Shown here: positions 45,575 through 54,133 of the stretch, piece after piece | Layout: the number at the start of each line of letters is the position of its first letter | Numbering within the stretch: position 1 is the first letter of the stretch | Source: Microscilla marina ATCC 23134 | GTDB taxonomy: Bacteria > Bacteroidota > Bacteroidia > Cytophagales > Microscillaceae | Length of the DNA: 64,000 bases | Assembly: GCF_000169175.1 (NCBI RefSeq) | Contig: NZ_AAWS01000011.1 | Span: 1-64,000, forward strand | Direction: 5' to 3' | Notes under the pieces: model-generated | What the model was told of the DNA's origin: nothing | Seen by the model: only the letters and a program-made list of their open reading frames with translations | Database searches by the model: none | Program-made: the position numbers and the translations under genes

Positions 45575-47317
45575 CTACAAATCTTCCCCTTCAATAAACA
45601 GACGTTGCCATATTTCTAAGGTGAGCATCATCCATATCAGTAGCCCGTGGCGATGAATCCCCGTGTCTTTATTATACTTCAGGATAGTTTTTACAGTGGT
45701 GGGGTTGAACAATTCACTACGTTTGATGCTTTTGGGTGAGAGTATTTTTTTTGCGTATTTTTTCATCTCCCCCTGAAACCAATAATGCAGTGGCACCCGC
45801 ATGCCGCTTTTAGGGCGTCGAATAATCTCTGGGGGTAATTCATTGGCATAAGCCTGTTTTAAAATATACTTTTCGATGCCTTGCTGTAGCTTGAGCTGCG
45901 AGGGCATTTCTATGCTGCTTTGCGCAATTTCTGAAGTAAACAAAGGGGATATAGGAGTAACTCCTACAGCACCCAACATGCGTTCTACTTTGGGCAAAAT
46001 AAGGTGTGCCCCCTTAAGCCGCATGTTAATGGTCATAAGTTTATCAAGAAAATTCTGATGCTTGCGCTCAAAAAATGGGGTCAGGATAGGCACCAAGTGT
46101 TGGTTTTCATCAAACCCTTCTAACAAACGAGGTGCGAGTATTTGCCTTAGGTAAGCATACCCCCGACGGTAAGAAGCCAGGTAAGCTTTTTCACGAAAAT
46201 AGGGGGGGTGTTCGATGCCTCCATACCAATGATTGAGCAACATAGGAATGTTTTTGGGACCACCAAAACAAGGATCACCCCCTTCACCATTAAACACTAC
46301 CCGCGTAGTTTGTGAGGCAAACAGGGCAAGTTCAAAGTTAGGAATGGTGATGGGGTCACCCACAGGGTCATCGAGGTGCCAAATAGCTTGACGCAACTGG
46401 GGAACAAAGTTTTTAGGCTTAATTTCTACCTCGTGGTGTTGGGTTTGGTAGCGTTGGGCTACTTTTTGGGCATAGTGCAATTCATTGCGGTATTTTTTGC
46501 CAAAATGAATAGAGTAAGTATGAATTTTTTTGGAGGATAGCTGTGCTACTCTTGCCGCTAAAATGCTAGAGTCGAGCCCTCCTGACAGAAATACTCCAAT
46601 TTCTTTTTCACCCGCCATTTTTGCCTCTATCTCTCGGTCTACCTCTTTCCTAATGCGGTCTATCCAATACTCAGTGCTTTGTTCTTGGGCTTTGGCGAAA
46701 GCCTCTAGCTCAAAAAAACGATGGGTTTGTGCCCCTTGCCTAGGGTGATAGTGCAAATACATACCTGCGGGTAGTTCATATACGTCTTGCATCATGGTAG
46801 TTTGCAAGGGCAAAAAGCTAAATGTAAAATATACCGGAATAGCGGCAAGGTTGAGTTGTTTGTTAAAATGAGGCAAGGCATAAATCCCCTTGGCTTCGTT
46901 GCAAAACGCCAAACGGTTTTGTTGGGTGGTATAAAATATGGTTCGTTGCCCAGTGCCATCACGGGCAATGTATATGTCCTCGCTATCAGTGATGACCAAC
47001 GTATAAGCCCCCCGAATACCTTTTAAAAAATCAATGCCTTGGTGGGTGTAAAGTTCCAGCAAGTGGGTAGGTGACAAAGGTTCAAAACCCTGATTGGTAA
47101 TATTGCCCGAAACTGCCAATAATATGCCTTGGTTTTGGGCAATGCCCGAACTGTAGCGGTGAATATGTTCATGCGCAGGAATGCTAAAACCTACTGAGAG
47201 CTGACTTTTTGGGGCAGTTGCCGACTGGTATTCGTGACTGCCTCGGTGTTTTACCTGAGCAAACATGCGGGACAATTCATTTGCTTGAGTGTGGGTACAT
47301 CCAAATATTACAGACAT
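45575..47317 (-). CDS. Asparagine synthetase B-like protein lacking Cys2
   Basis: The 580-residue protein has an N-terminal Ntn-type domain (HRGSHE at 24-29; GNITNQ; LLELYTHQGIDFLKGIRGAY). A C-terminal ATP-pyrophosphatase domain follows, with SGGLDSS (245-251), the NGEGGDPCFGG segment and RRPKSGMRVPLHYWF. In active glutamine-dependent enzymes the chain starts MCGI; here it starts MSVIFG, so the nucleophile Cys2 is replaced by Ser. It may use ammonia, or form an amide or lactam on another substrate in a pathway I cannot identify. It is not obviously in an operon; the next gene on this strand starts 79 bp upstream. Confidence 0.85.
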   Translation of the reverse strand: MSVIFGCTHTQANELSRMFAQVKHRGSHEYQSATAPKSQLSVGFSIPAHEHIHRYSSGIAQNQGILLAVSGNITNQGFEPLSPTHLLELYTHQGIDFLKGIRGAYTLVITDSEDIYIARDGTGQRTIFYTTQQNRLAFCNEAKGIYALPHFNKQLNLAAIPVYFTFSFLPLQTTMMQDVYELPAGMYLHYHPRQGAQTHRFFELEAFAKAQEQSTEYWIDRIRKEVDREIEAKMAGEKEIGVFLSGGLDSSILAARVAQLSSKKIHTYSIHFGKKYRNELHYAQKVAQRYQTQHHEVEIKPKNFVPQLRQAIWHLDDPVGDPITIPNFELALFASQTTRVVFNGEGGDPCFGGPKNIPMLLNHWYGGIEHPPYFREKAYLASYRRGYAYLRQILAPRLLEGFDENQHLVPILTPFFERKHQNFLDKLMTINMRLKGAHLILPKVERMLGAVGVTPISPLFTSEIAQSSIEMPSQLKLQQGIEKYILKQAYANELPPEIIRRPKSGMRVPLHYWFQGEMKKYAKKILSPKSIKRSELFNPTTVKTILKYNKDTGIHRHGLLIWMMLTLEIWQRLFIEGEDL

Positions 47318-47396
47318 GATGAGTTAAACGATTGGGTGTATTTTAATAACAAACAAGTGTTAGCTGTTGATTGAGAGCAAAGCAAGCAAAAAAGAC

Positions 47397-48395
47397 CTAT
47401 CCAAAATCATCAGCAATCAAGTCAATCATTAATATTCGATCCGACAACTCATCAGCTTCTATTACCGAGAGTTCTTCTTCGCTTAGTAATGCTTGTTGTT
47501 CGGCACGTTCTACAATGTATTTGTTAAAAATAGACGTAAAATGTTGGTGTTGCAAATAATCAAGTGGAGCGTGAGTATCATCAATGCCCTGAAGTAACCT
47601 TTTGAGAGGCTTGAGCTGATTAAAATGGGCAGGAGTAAGCCCTAAGTCTATGCAAGGGTGTCCTTCAGTAGCAAGCTCAGCCCGGTTTCTAAACTGTGTC
47701 ATTGTTTGCAAACCTTCTAGTGTAGCATCATGAATAAAAAACAGAGGCAAGTCAGGTTTTTCTTGCAATAGTTGCTTTAGGCGAGGGGTCAAATATGTAG
47801 GGTAGAGATGCTTAGATATAATCAATGCCTTGTATTGGGTGTGGTAATTATTTTTTACAAACAAATCTACGTACACATCCTGATCGGTTACAATGACTGC
47901 TTCTACTCCATAATTATAAATGTCTTTTTCACGCACGTTTTTGGGGAGTTTTAGCTCAGGTTGCAGCACCAAGTGTTTCACTTCTTTGACCAATTCGCTG
48001 CGGGTATACCAATGATTAAAAGTAGCCAAAAAGTTTTGCTCTGATAACCACGACTTTTTAAAAACTTCATATAAAATGGCTATAGTAAACCCTACACCTA
48101 CTACTACGGCTCCTTCGGGGCTACCACCTGCAAGGAATAGACTGATTACTATTGCACCAAAAACTAACATAGTCAATGCATAACTTTTTTTAAACTTACC
48201 CCTATACAAGGCATACAGTTGGCGTGGCGTAAAATATACTTGTCCCGATTGACTCACCTGTTCAATCCGCAATTTCATCTTGTAATCATTCAGGTGCCCT
48301 TTTTCTTTGGGGTCAATGATAAACTTGTACTTACAGCTGAGGCAGGTCATGCCTTCTTTGTATTTTTGTTCGTGTTCGCACTTAGGGCATTTCAT
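47397..48395 (-). CDS. Zinc-ribbon membrane protein, unknown function
   Basis: The 332-residue protein opens with a zinc ribbon, CPKCEHEQ with CLSCKYKF (two CxxC pairs, residues 3-22). Two membrane helices follow (~72-110; MLVFGAIVISLFLAGG and VVGVGFTIAILYEVF), then a ~220-residue cytoplasmic domain that I do not recognise. That domain has a regular VIVTDQDVYVDLFVKNNYHTQ and KALIISKHLYPTYL pattern, suggesting a Rossmann-like fold. It lies 7 bp after the cupin gene, so the two are very probably co-transcribed. Confidence 0.7.
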   Translation of the reverse strand: MKCPKCEHEQKYKEGMTCLSCKYKFIIDPKEKGHLNDYKMKLRIEQVSQSGQVYFTPRQLYALYRGKFKKSYALTMLVFGAIVISLFLAGGSPEGAVVVGVGFTIAILYEVFKKSWLSEQNFLATFNHWYTRSELVKEVKHLVLQPELKLPKNVREKDIYNYGVEAVIVTDQDVYVDLFVKNNYHTQYKALIISKHLYPTYLTPRLKQLLQEKPDLPLFFIHDATLEGLQTMTQFRNRAELATEGHPCIDLGLTPAHFNQLKPLKRLLQGIDDTHAPLDYLQHQHFTSIFNKYIVERAEQQALLSEEELSVIEADELSDRILMIDLIADDFG

Positions 48396-48402
48396 AGTTT
48401 TT

Positions 48403-49077
48403 CTAAAGTATAGTTCGGTTAATCATTGGGTGGTTTTGGTGGGTAGGTCCAAAATCAGAGTCAGGATGATAAGCCACTACCCGCAAGTCGTTTTGGTTGG
48501 TCTTAAAACTGTGTATACTATCTTTAGGAATATAAAACACCTGCCCTGGACTCAATTCAAAATTACCTTCTGGTGTAATACATTCGCCCATACCACTCAC
48601 GACCATGCCAACCCTAAACGAGGGATGTGTATGCTGCGACTGAAAGGTGTTGGTTGGAATGTGTAATAAGTTAAAGCAAGGGTCGCCCAATGTGGCAGGA
48701 GCAATCAATAATGTGTCGGTACAACCATCTATATACTGCAAACGCCCTTTTTGCTCTACTGGACCTCCCAGCATAAACATTCCCCGGTAGCCTGGCTGGG
48801 CAATCACAAAACCTTGTCCATTGCCTTGTAGCCTGGCTTGGTCTGATACCATAAAATACATTCCCTCTTGCAGTACAAACTCGCCTTGTGAGGTAGTGAG
48901 CCAGGCAGAACCTTGCCATACAAACCCTGTATAAGTAGTGTTAGGCTTTTTGTGAAGGGCAAGCGTTTCATTGTTCCAACCTGTTAACGCTCCCGAAAAG
49001 TTACTTTCATTGATGACTACCTTGAGTCGGGAAGTTGCCTGGTATAAATTGATTGATGTCACTTTGTCTATTTCCAT
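48403..49077 (-). CDS. Cupin-domain protein
   Basis: The 224-residue protein has two cupin-like halves. The first (~45-120) has FVWQGSAWLTTSQGEFVLQEG. The second (~140-205) has QSQHTHPSFRVGMVVSGMGE and then GQVFYIPKDSIHSF. The metal-type His residues (HTH in the second half and the later His in DSIHSF) are present, so it may bind a metal. Substrate is unknown. It is the first gene of a two-gene unit with the zinc-ribbon membrane protein (7-bp gap). Confidence 0.8.
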   Translation of the reverse strand: MEIDKVTSINLYQATSRLKVVINESNFSGALTGWNNETLALHKKPNTTYTGFVWQGSAWLTTSQGEFVLQEGMYFMVSDQARLQGNGQGFVIAQPGYRGMFMLGGPVEQKGRLQYIDGCTDTLLIAPATLGDPCFNLLHIPTNTFQSQHTHPSFRVGMVVSGMGECITPEGNFELSPGQVFYIPKDSIHSFKTNQNDLRVVAYHPDSDFGPTHQNHPMINRTIL

Positions 49078-49572
49078 AAAATAGGTTTTCTGTGATTTTT
49101 ATAGGTGCTAATAGGTTGATTTTGAGCAGTGTCTGTGTTTTTTTAAAAAAAACACTCCACTGAATACCACTTCTAATGTAATAAATATCAGAAACTTTTA
49201 CTAACAACATTTACTTTGAAAAACCACCGCCTGACGATTTACTTATCTCTCCTTTCTTGTAGGTGGTGGTTTTCTTAAAAATATTACAATAGTTTTTAAT
49301 GGGTTTTAGATTGAAACACAAAAAAGCTACTTCGTCTGAGGTAGCTTTTTTTATACCAGTGTGCACTGATATTATATTACCATGCAAACAATTTTTGCTC
49401 CCAATAGGTATATATAACCTGGCAATAGTTGAATGATCAAGGTTTTTTGGTGCGGCTCGCCAAGTAATAAACACACTTAGGACAAGCGGGTATACTGCCT
49501 GTAGCCTTCCCAAAAACATCCTAGTACTTTTACCTCATTGCCTGAAACACTTTTTAAAATTAAAAACTAAAC
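49078..49572. other. Gene-less region with two strong hairpins
   Basis: An imperfect 14-bp stem (GAAAAACCACCGCCT with AGGTGGTGGTTTTC, 49219-49274) and a terminator (49321-49352) lie between divergent genes. A reading frame across both on the minus strand is interrupted in character by the hairpins and is not called. A small RNA is possible. Confidence 0.35.
49321..49352. terminator. Bidirectional intrinsic terminator, gene-less
   Basis: AAAAAGCTAC and GTAGCTTTTT form a perfect stem with a 10-nt loop, with T- or A-runs on both sides. No gene ends here on either strand. Confidence 0.6.
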
Positions 49573-50010
49573 ATGATGAAGTTAAAACAATATTTATTGG
49601 CACTGGCATTGGTATTGGGTGGGTTGAGTATGGTTCAGGCACAGTCTACAAAGAAAATGTTGACCAAAGGCTGGAGGTTTTCTTTTGAGGGGATGATGGA
49701 AAATATGCCAGAGATAGAAAAACAACAGATGAGTAAAATGTCTGAAGAGCAACGGACGAAAATGAAAGCAATGATAGAACAATCCTACATCGTATTTAAG
49801 TCAGGTGGAACAGCGAAGGCCTCAATGAACGGCAAAGAAGAAGAAATGACCTGGAAGCTATCAGACAATGACAAACTCTTGACTACCACTGAGAAAAATG
49901 GCAAGGTAAGCCGATTGAAAATAATAAAAATTACCAAAGACAGCCTGGTGTTGCAGGAAGAAAGTGATACTAAAGGAGTGATGTTGGTGTTTAAGCCAAA
50001 GGTAGATTAA
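49573..50010 (+). CDS. Small secreted lipocalin-like protein
   Basis: The 145-residue protein has a signal peptide (residues 1-~23, ending VQAQS). The mature domain has TKGWRFSFEGMM, a helical acidic insert (EIEKQQMSKMSEEQRTKM), then IVFKSGGTAKASMNGKEEEM and TWKLSDNDKLLTTTEKNGK. This is the small lipocalin-like fold common in Bacteroidota. It is a tandem paralogue of the next gene (21-bp gap). Ligand is unknown. Confidence 0.75.
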   Translation: MMKLKQYLLALALVLGGLSMVQAQSTKKMLTKGWRFSFEGMMENMPEIEKQQMSKMSEEQRTKMKAMIEQSYIVFKSGGTAKASMNGKEEEMTWKLSDNDKLLTTTEKNGKVSRLKIIKITKDSLVLQEESDTKGVMLVFKPKVD

Positions 50011-50031
50011 TCCCTTTTTAGACAAAAATTC

Positions 50032-50496
50032 ATGAAAATGATAAAACTAAAAAAATGTATATTAATGGTCGCTCTTGTGTTGTTAGGAGCTGGTATGGTA
50101 CAAGCTCAGTCAGCTAAAGAAATGTTGACGCAACGTTGGGTTTTTTCTTTTGACGATATGGTAGAGCAAATGAAGAAGACCATGTCAGATGCTGAAAAGC
50201 AAAAATTTGCTAGTATGACTGATGAGCAAAAGGCTATGATGAAGTCTGTGATGGGTGATTTAAGTATTACTTTTAAAAGTGATGGAACTTGTGATGCTGT
50301 GAACAAGGGTAAAACCGAAAGTATGACTTGGAAATTATCTGATGATGGCAAAACCCTGACCACTACTGCCAAAGGTGATAAGGTAACCACCCTCAATATT
50401 ATATCGTTGAGTAGTGAAAAATTGATATTGAAAGATGAGGGGTCTTCCCAGTCTATGGCGATGATATTTGTATCTAAACCCAAAGGAGATGACTAA
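50032..50496 (+). CDS. Small secreted lipocalin-like protein
   Basis: The 154-residue paralogue of the preceding gene has a signal peptide (MIKLKKCILMVALVLLGAGM, ending VQAQS) and the same plan: TQRWVFSFDDMV, an acidic helical insert, ITFKSDGTCDAVNKGKTESM, then TWKLSDDGKTLTTTAKGDK. The two genes are probably co-transcribed and recently duplicated. A MITE-like element begins 19 bp after its stop and may separate it from its original terminator. Confidence 0.78.
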   Translation: MKMIKLKKCILMVALVLLGAGMVQAQSAKEMLTQRWVFSFDDMVEQMKKTMSDAEKQKFASMTDEQKAMMKSVMGDLSITFKSDGTCDAVNKGKTESMTWKLSDDGKTLTTTAKGDKVTTLNIISLSSEKLILKDEGSSQSMAMIFVSKPKGDD

Positions 50497-50514
50497 AGTT
50501 TTGTTTTGGTACTA

Positions 50515-50727
50515 GGTTAAACGCACTATGAAGAAACCTTCATATTTACTAGGTGTAAGAACCATATAAATCTACTCTTGAATGGTAAATATTGCTCAAG
50601 ATTGCCCGATTTTTTCGGAGTTTCTAGGAGTAATGGCATTCAAAAAGTTTTTTTTAAGGTTTTGCCTGTTGTGAGACATATCATTTGTATGGAAAACGGT
50701 TTCCAAATGATAATAGTGCGTTTAACC
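50515..50727. mobile_element. MITE-like element with 13-bp flanking repeat
   Basis: A 213-bp non-coding element has 15-bp perfect inverted ends (GGTTAAACGCACTAT and ATAGTGCGTTTAACC). It is flanked on both sides by the same 13 bp, TGTTTTGGTACTA (50502-50514 and 50728-50740). Inside is a long hairpin near 50680-50712 (ATCATTTG...GGAAA with TTTCC...AAATGAT). The long duplication differs from the 3-bp one of the GGAA-family elements, so it is a separate family. Confidence 0.8.
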
Positions 50728-50777
50728 TGTTTTGGTACTAAAAAAGTAGCAGAGGTTCAGCTTTTAGCTTATCTTGT

Positions 50778-50825
50778 AAACCATTAAAAACGTGGTGTTT
50801 TAATCACATTTTTAATGGTTTTTTT
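50778..50825. terminator. Intrinsic terminator
   Basis: AAACCATTAAAAA and TTTTTAATGGTTT form a perfect stem followed by T-run. It may end the lipocalin-like transcript, from which it is now separated by the element at 50515-50727. Confidence 0.75.
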
Positions 50826-50837
50826 GTACATGAAAAT

Positions 50838-51887
50838 ATGCAAGTCAAAGAGAAACACATAAGGTACACGGGGATCGTTGTACTGAGCTTGATGATATTT
50901 CTAGCCTCTTCGGTCGATATAGGCATTATTGGGCTTACCCACAACCTGGTGATGAGCTTTATCAACTGGCAGGGGGCAGTGTTGGTTATGTGGCATTACC
51001 AGAATAAATACCCCAAGCATTCGCAGGCATTCGTGCGCATATTATTAGAGTTTGTGGTGATGTGCCTCTTTATACTTGGTTTGGTTACCTTTAACCATTG
51101 GCTGGCAAGTGTATTATACAATGTACCTTGTCGTTGGTCATCTATCCCCAAAAGCATGGTTTTTAACCTGGTCATTACCTTATTTATTGGCGCATTTTAC
51201 GAGAGTCGTTACCTGTTTGAACGCTGGCAGGAGTCGGTCATCGAAACCCAAAAACTAAGGCGACAAACTACCCAATCGCAGCTCGAAGTACTGAAAAATC
51301 AGGTAAACCCTCATTTTTTGTTCAACAGCCTCAATACATTGCTTACTCTTATTCCAGAAGATAAAAAAACAGCCCAAAAGTTTACCCGTAAACTAGAGGT
51401 GGTGTACCGTTATATTTTACAGCACCAAAACCAAGAACTTACCACTGTAGCACGCGAGTTTGAGTTTATCAAAGCCTATTTGTTTTTGCAGCAAATTAGG
51501 TTTGGTGATAATCTAAAAGTGCAAATGTTGGTAGAAAAAGACTATTTGCAGCATCAAATAGTGCCCTTGAGCTTACAAATGCTGGTAGAAAACGCCATCA
51601 AGCACAATGTTATTTCCAGTGCCCGTCCGCTGTATCTAAACATTATAACCAAAAGTAATCACTTGATTGTGCGCAATAACCTACAGCTCAAAAAGGTTAC
51701 TTCAGGCATGCGCGAAAACTCAACCCATATTGGATTAAAAAATATCAAAGATCGTTACGCGTTTTTTACCCAACAACCCGTAACTATACAACCCAAGGTA
51801 GCCACTTTTGAAGTAAGGTTGCCATTGCTTGAGCAGCCAATATCAAACAAGTCGGTAGCCGAATCCTTAGCCCCTTTGTTGTCATGA
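50838..51887 (+). CDS. LytS/YehU-type sensor histidine kinase
   Basis: The 349-residue protein has four N-terminal membrane helices (~12-125), ending in a GAFYESRYLFERW segment. A His_kinase domain of the LytS/YehU group follows. The phosphoacceptor His159 lies in VNPHFLFNSLNTL, and the ATP-binding N-box is MLVENAIKHN (Asn252). The usual partner is a LytTR response regulator; none is in the window. It overlaps the next gene by 4 bp (ATGA), and that gene encodes a degenerate paralogue, so the two proteins are probably made together. Confidence 0.9.
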   Translation: MQVKEKHIRYTGIVVLSLMIFLASSVDIGIIGLTHNLVMSFINWQGAVLVMWHYQNKYPKHSQAFVRILLEFVVMCLFILGLVTFNHWLASVLYNVPCRWSSIPKSMVFNLVITLFIGAFYESRYLFERWQESVIETQKLRRQTTQSQLEVLKNQVNPHFLFNSLNTLLTLIPEDKKTAQKFTRKLEVVYRYILQHQNQELTTVAREFEFIKAYLFLQQIRFGDNLKVQMLVEKDYLQHQIVPLSLQMLVENAIKHNVISSARPLYLNIITKSNHLIVRNNLQLKKVTSGMRENSTHIGLKNIKDRYAFFTQQPVTIQPKVATFEVRLPLLEQPISNKSVAESLAPLLS

Positions 51888-52906
51888 GTTACTTTCGTAT
51901 TAGAATTTTTAAATGGCACTGGCGTTATGTCGGAATGTTGGCAATGAGTCTCCTTATACCACTTGCTATAGAACTGGCACCTCAAAATGTGACCCACTAC
52001 CCACAGAATGTACTTTTTTCATTTTTGTTTTCAATTGTTATTTGGGAAGGCGACCAGGCAATTGTACAAATGTTCAGGCAACGTTATGCCAAAATACAAC
52101 AAACCCAAATAAGAACCATAGCCACTATAGGGAGCACTGTATTATATACTTGTACAGTTATTTTCATCGGTTTGCGGGTAATTACCTGGAGCTATGGTAT
52201 TGCTTTTAGCCTGGTACCAGTGGGAACAATCATGGCAGTGGCTGCTTTGTTGACCTTAGTGCTGGGGGCTATTTATGAAAGCCGCTATTTTTTTGGTATG
52301 TGGAAAGCCACCCTGCTGGAGGCAGAGCACCTTAAGGGCGAAAAGGTGGTGTCAGAGTTTGAACTGCTCAAACAACAAGTAAACCCTGAGTTTTTGTTTG
52401 ATAGTTTACATTTGCTGGAAGCATTGATAGAAGAAAGCGAAGACGAAGCTTTAGATTTTACCGAAAAACTTTCGCAAACCTATCGATATATTTTACAGCA
52501 CAAAGACGAAGAACTGGTAGATTTACACACCGAAGTCGCTTTTGTAAAACAATACCTTTTTTTGTTGCAACACCAATTGACCCGCCCTGTGGAAATTGAC
52601 TGGCAGATAGCCCCTGCAATGGAGCATCGGCAAATTATTCCTTTTGCGATTCAATACATACTATTACCTATATTGACTGCTGCCCGGCAAAATTCTTTGC
52701 CCCAAATACAGGTGACTACCACCCCTCATGCTCGTTTGTTGCTGACAATACAGGGCAAACACCTCACCTTTGATGCCATAGAAGTGTTATTGTTGCCACT
52801 TCAACAAAAGTATGCTTACCTGAGTAATTTGTCATTGAAAACCGAAAAAGCCAATGATTATATGAAGGTCTATTTGCCTTTGCTTGAAGCAGTCAGTATA
52901 GGGTAA
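51884..52906 (+). CDS. LytS-like pseudokinase
   Basis: The 340-residue paralogue of the preceding kinase keeps the four membrane helices, the GAIYESRYFFGMW segment and the helical linker. However, the phosphoacceptor motif reads VNPEFLFDSL (Glu169 in place of His). The N-box region reads IQYILLPILTAARQN, without the ENAIKHN motif. It should therefore not autophosphorylate by the usual route. The frame is intact and translation is coupled to the true kinase by ATGA overlap, so it may be a regulatory partner or dimer subunit. Confidence 0.85.
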   Translation: MSYFRIRIFKWHWRYVGMLAMSLLIPLAIELAPQNVTHYPQNVLFSFLFSIVIWEGDQAIVQMFRQRYAKIQQTQIRTIATIGSTVLYTCTVIFIGLRVITWSYGIAFSLVPVGTIMAVAALLTLVLGAIYESRYFFGMWKATLLEAEHLKGEKVVSEFELLKQQVNPEFLFDSLHLLEALIEESEDEALDFTEKLSQTYRYILQHKDEELVDLHTEVAFVKQYLFLLQHQLTRPVEIDWQIAPAMEHRQIIPFAIQYILLPILTAARQNSLPQIQVTTTPHARLLLTIQGKHLTFDAIEVLLLPLQQKYAYLSNLSLKTEKANDYMKVYLPLLEAVSIG

Positions 52907-52931
52907 GTGATCTTATAGCATCATTGGTTGG

Positions 52932-52968
52932 TTTTTCCCTAAGCAACTTTCTGTTGCTTAGGGAAAAA
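52932..52968. terminator. Hairpin after the kinase pair
   Basis: CCCTAAGCAAC and GTTGCTTAGGG pair perfectly around a 5-nt loop, with T5 and A5 extending the stem. No U-tract follows, so it is only a possible terminator. Confidence 0.45.
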
Positions 52969-53043
52969 AAGTAAATGAACCGTGCATTGTTTTGGTACAT
53001 TTTGTAACTTAAGAGCAGATCGGTTTTTAACTCAGGTACCGCT

Positions 53044-53460
53044 ATGTCTATGGAAAAATGTTACGAAAATGATCAGGCGCTTATCGAATACGATGCGATC
53101 CATTATGCCTTGATACTTACCTGGAAGCACTTTGTACAAGGCGAAAAGTATCGGGAAACCCTCCTTGCTTTCTATGATTTATCAGAGCAAAAAAACATAA
53201 AAAAATGGTGTTTCGACGGCCGTGAACATGGTACCATTGCCAGAAATGATCAACAATGGGTAGCCAACGAAACTATCAAACGGGCTTTCCATATCAACCC
53301 TATCAAAACAGCCCTGATATTGTCACGCAATGTGTTTTTGCAACACTCTATAGACAACGTTATAGAAACCATTAATACCCGCACCAATTATGAAGCAAGT
53401 AATGACATTTACCGTATTTTTAAAACGAGAGAAGAGGGGTTGGAGTGGTTGTATGAGTAG
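53044..53460 (+). CDS. STAS-like small protein
   Basis: The 138-residue soluble protein alternates strands and helices: YALILTWKHFVQG, KKWCFDGREHGTIA, KTALILSRNVFLQHSID, then YRIFKTREEGLEWLYE at the end. The layout resembles STAS/SpoIIAA-like folds, and the closing (F)xT-xxxxLxWL pattern is shared with the broken gene at 58991-59420. No clear phosphorylated Ser motif is present. It may be a target of the SpoIIE phosphatases in this window, but that is inference. Confidence 0.5.
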   Translation: MSMEKCYENDQALIEYDAIHYALILTWKHFVQGEKYRETLLAFYDLSEQKNIKKWCFDGREHGTIARNDQQWVANETIKRAFHINPIKTALILSRNVFLQHSIDNVIETINTRTNYEASNDIYRIFKTREEGLEWLYE

Positions 53461-53552
53461 TTAGATGAGATGTAAGTCTAAATTTAAATATTTTCAGAGG
53501 CTTTTTATATGAGTTTTTCGTACAAAGCATCGTTATAACCCCATACTATTAG

Positions 53553-53560
53553 TAAATTTG
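53553..53560 (+). promoter_or_regulatory. -7 box of the unknown two-gene unit
   Basis: TAAATTTG fits TAnnTTTG 24 bp before the ATG at 53584. The -33 region shows only a weak GTT. Confidence 0.4.
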
Positions 53561-53583
53561 TAATTGAATCAATAACAAGAAAA

Positions 53584-54111
53584 ATGCAAGTCACACAAAC
53601 AATATCAAATTTTAGCAATGAGTTGAGTCTTGCTTATTTAACTGATTTATTAGGATCAATATTAAATGAAAAAAGAACAAGCTTTGAACTAAAATATATT
53701 GTTTATCAAGAAAAACGTAAGGTAAAGAAGGTTTATAAAACTTTTAAGGAAGTGAAATCTTTGATTTTTGATGGAGAAAGCATCAGTATTACTCCTCATA
53801 ACTATTTAGAGGCAAGAGTTTTTTTTGATAATTCACAAGACCTCCTTAATAATAGTAAAACTATGCAGTCGCACTGTGAGCAAATTAGGAGTTTAGAAGA
53901 GTTTGATGATTTTCCAAGAGTATTTAAGTCTTATGTGAATCTCACTTACGATTTTGTGAGTGATGTAGGTAATTGTGTGAAAGAAATAGAAAAGGGCTTA
54001 AACTTATTCAATAGTGGTGTAAAACCATCTGAATTACCAGAAGGCGTAAGAGCATTAACAGAAGGTGATTTGTGGAAAGAACGCAATAAGTCGTATCAGT
54101 TTGTAATATAA
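53584..54111 (+). CDS. Hypothetical protein, first of a two-gene unit
   Basis: A 175-residue soluble protein with no recognised domain. It has an N-terminal helix-strand region, a basic stretch (YQEKRKVKKVYKTFKEVK), then mostly helix with acidic patches. It starts at an ATG with a short leader after a TAnnTTTG box and is followed after 22 bp by a second unknown gene. Both are more AT-rich than the neighbours and have no close look-alike in the window. The pairing suggests a common function, perhaps accessory or mobile. Confidence 0.6.
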   Translation: MQVTQTISNFSNELSLAYLTDLLGSILNEKRTSFELKYIVYQEKRKVKKVYKTFKEVKSLIFDGESISITPHNYLEARVFFDNSQDLLNNSKTMQSHCEQIRSLEEFDDFPRVFKSYVNLTYDFVSDVGNCVKEIEKGLNLFNSGVKPSELPEGVRALTEGDLWKERNKSYQFVI

Positions 54112-54133
54112 ATAATCAGTTACTGCATTATAA

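Noticed and set aside
49211-49519. A 102-residue minus-strand reading frame
   Set aside because: It runs through a terminator and a second hairpin, lacks a start context and has no protein-like composition.
50515-50727. Integron attC site suggested by GTTAAAC and GTTTAAC at the ends
   Set aside because: The order is reversed relative to attC (RYYYAAC should come first), the ends are longer perfect inverted repeats, and a 13-bp direct repeat flanks them, so a mini-element fits better.
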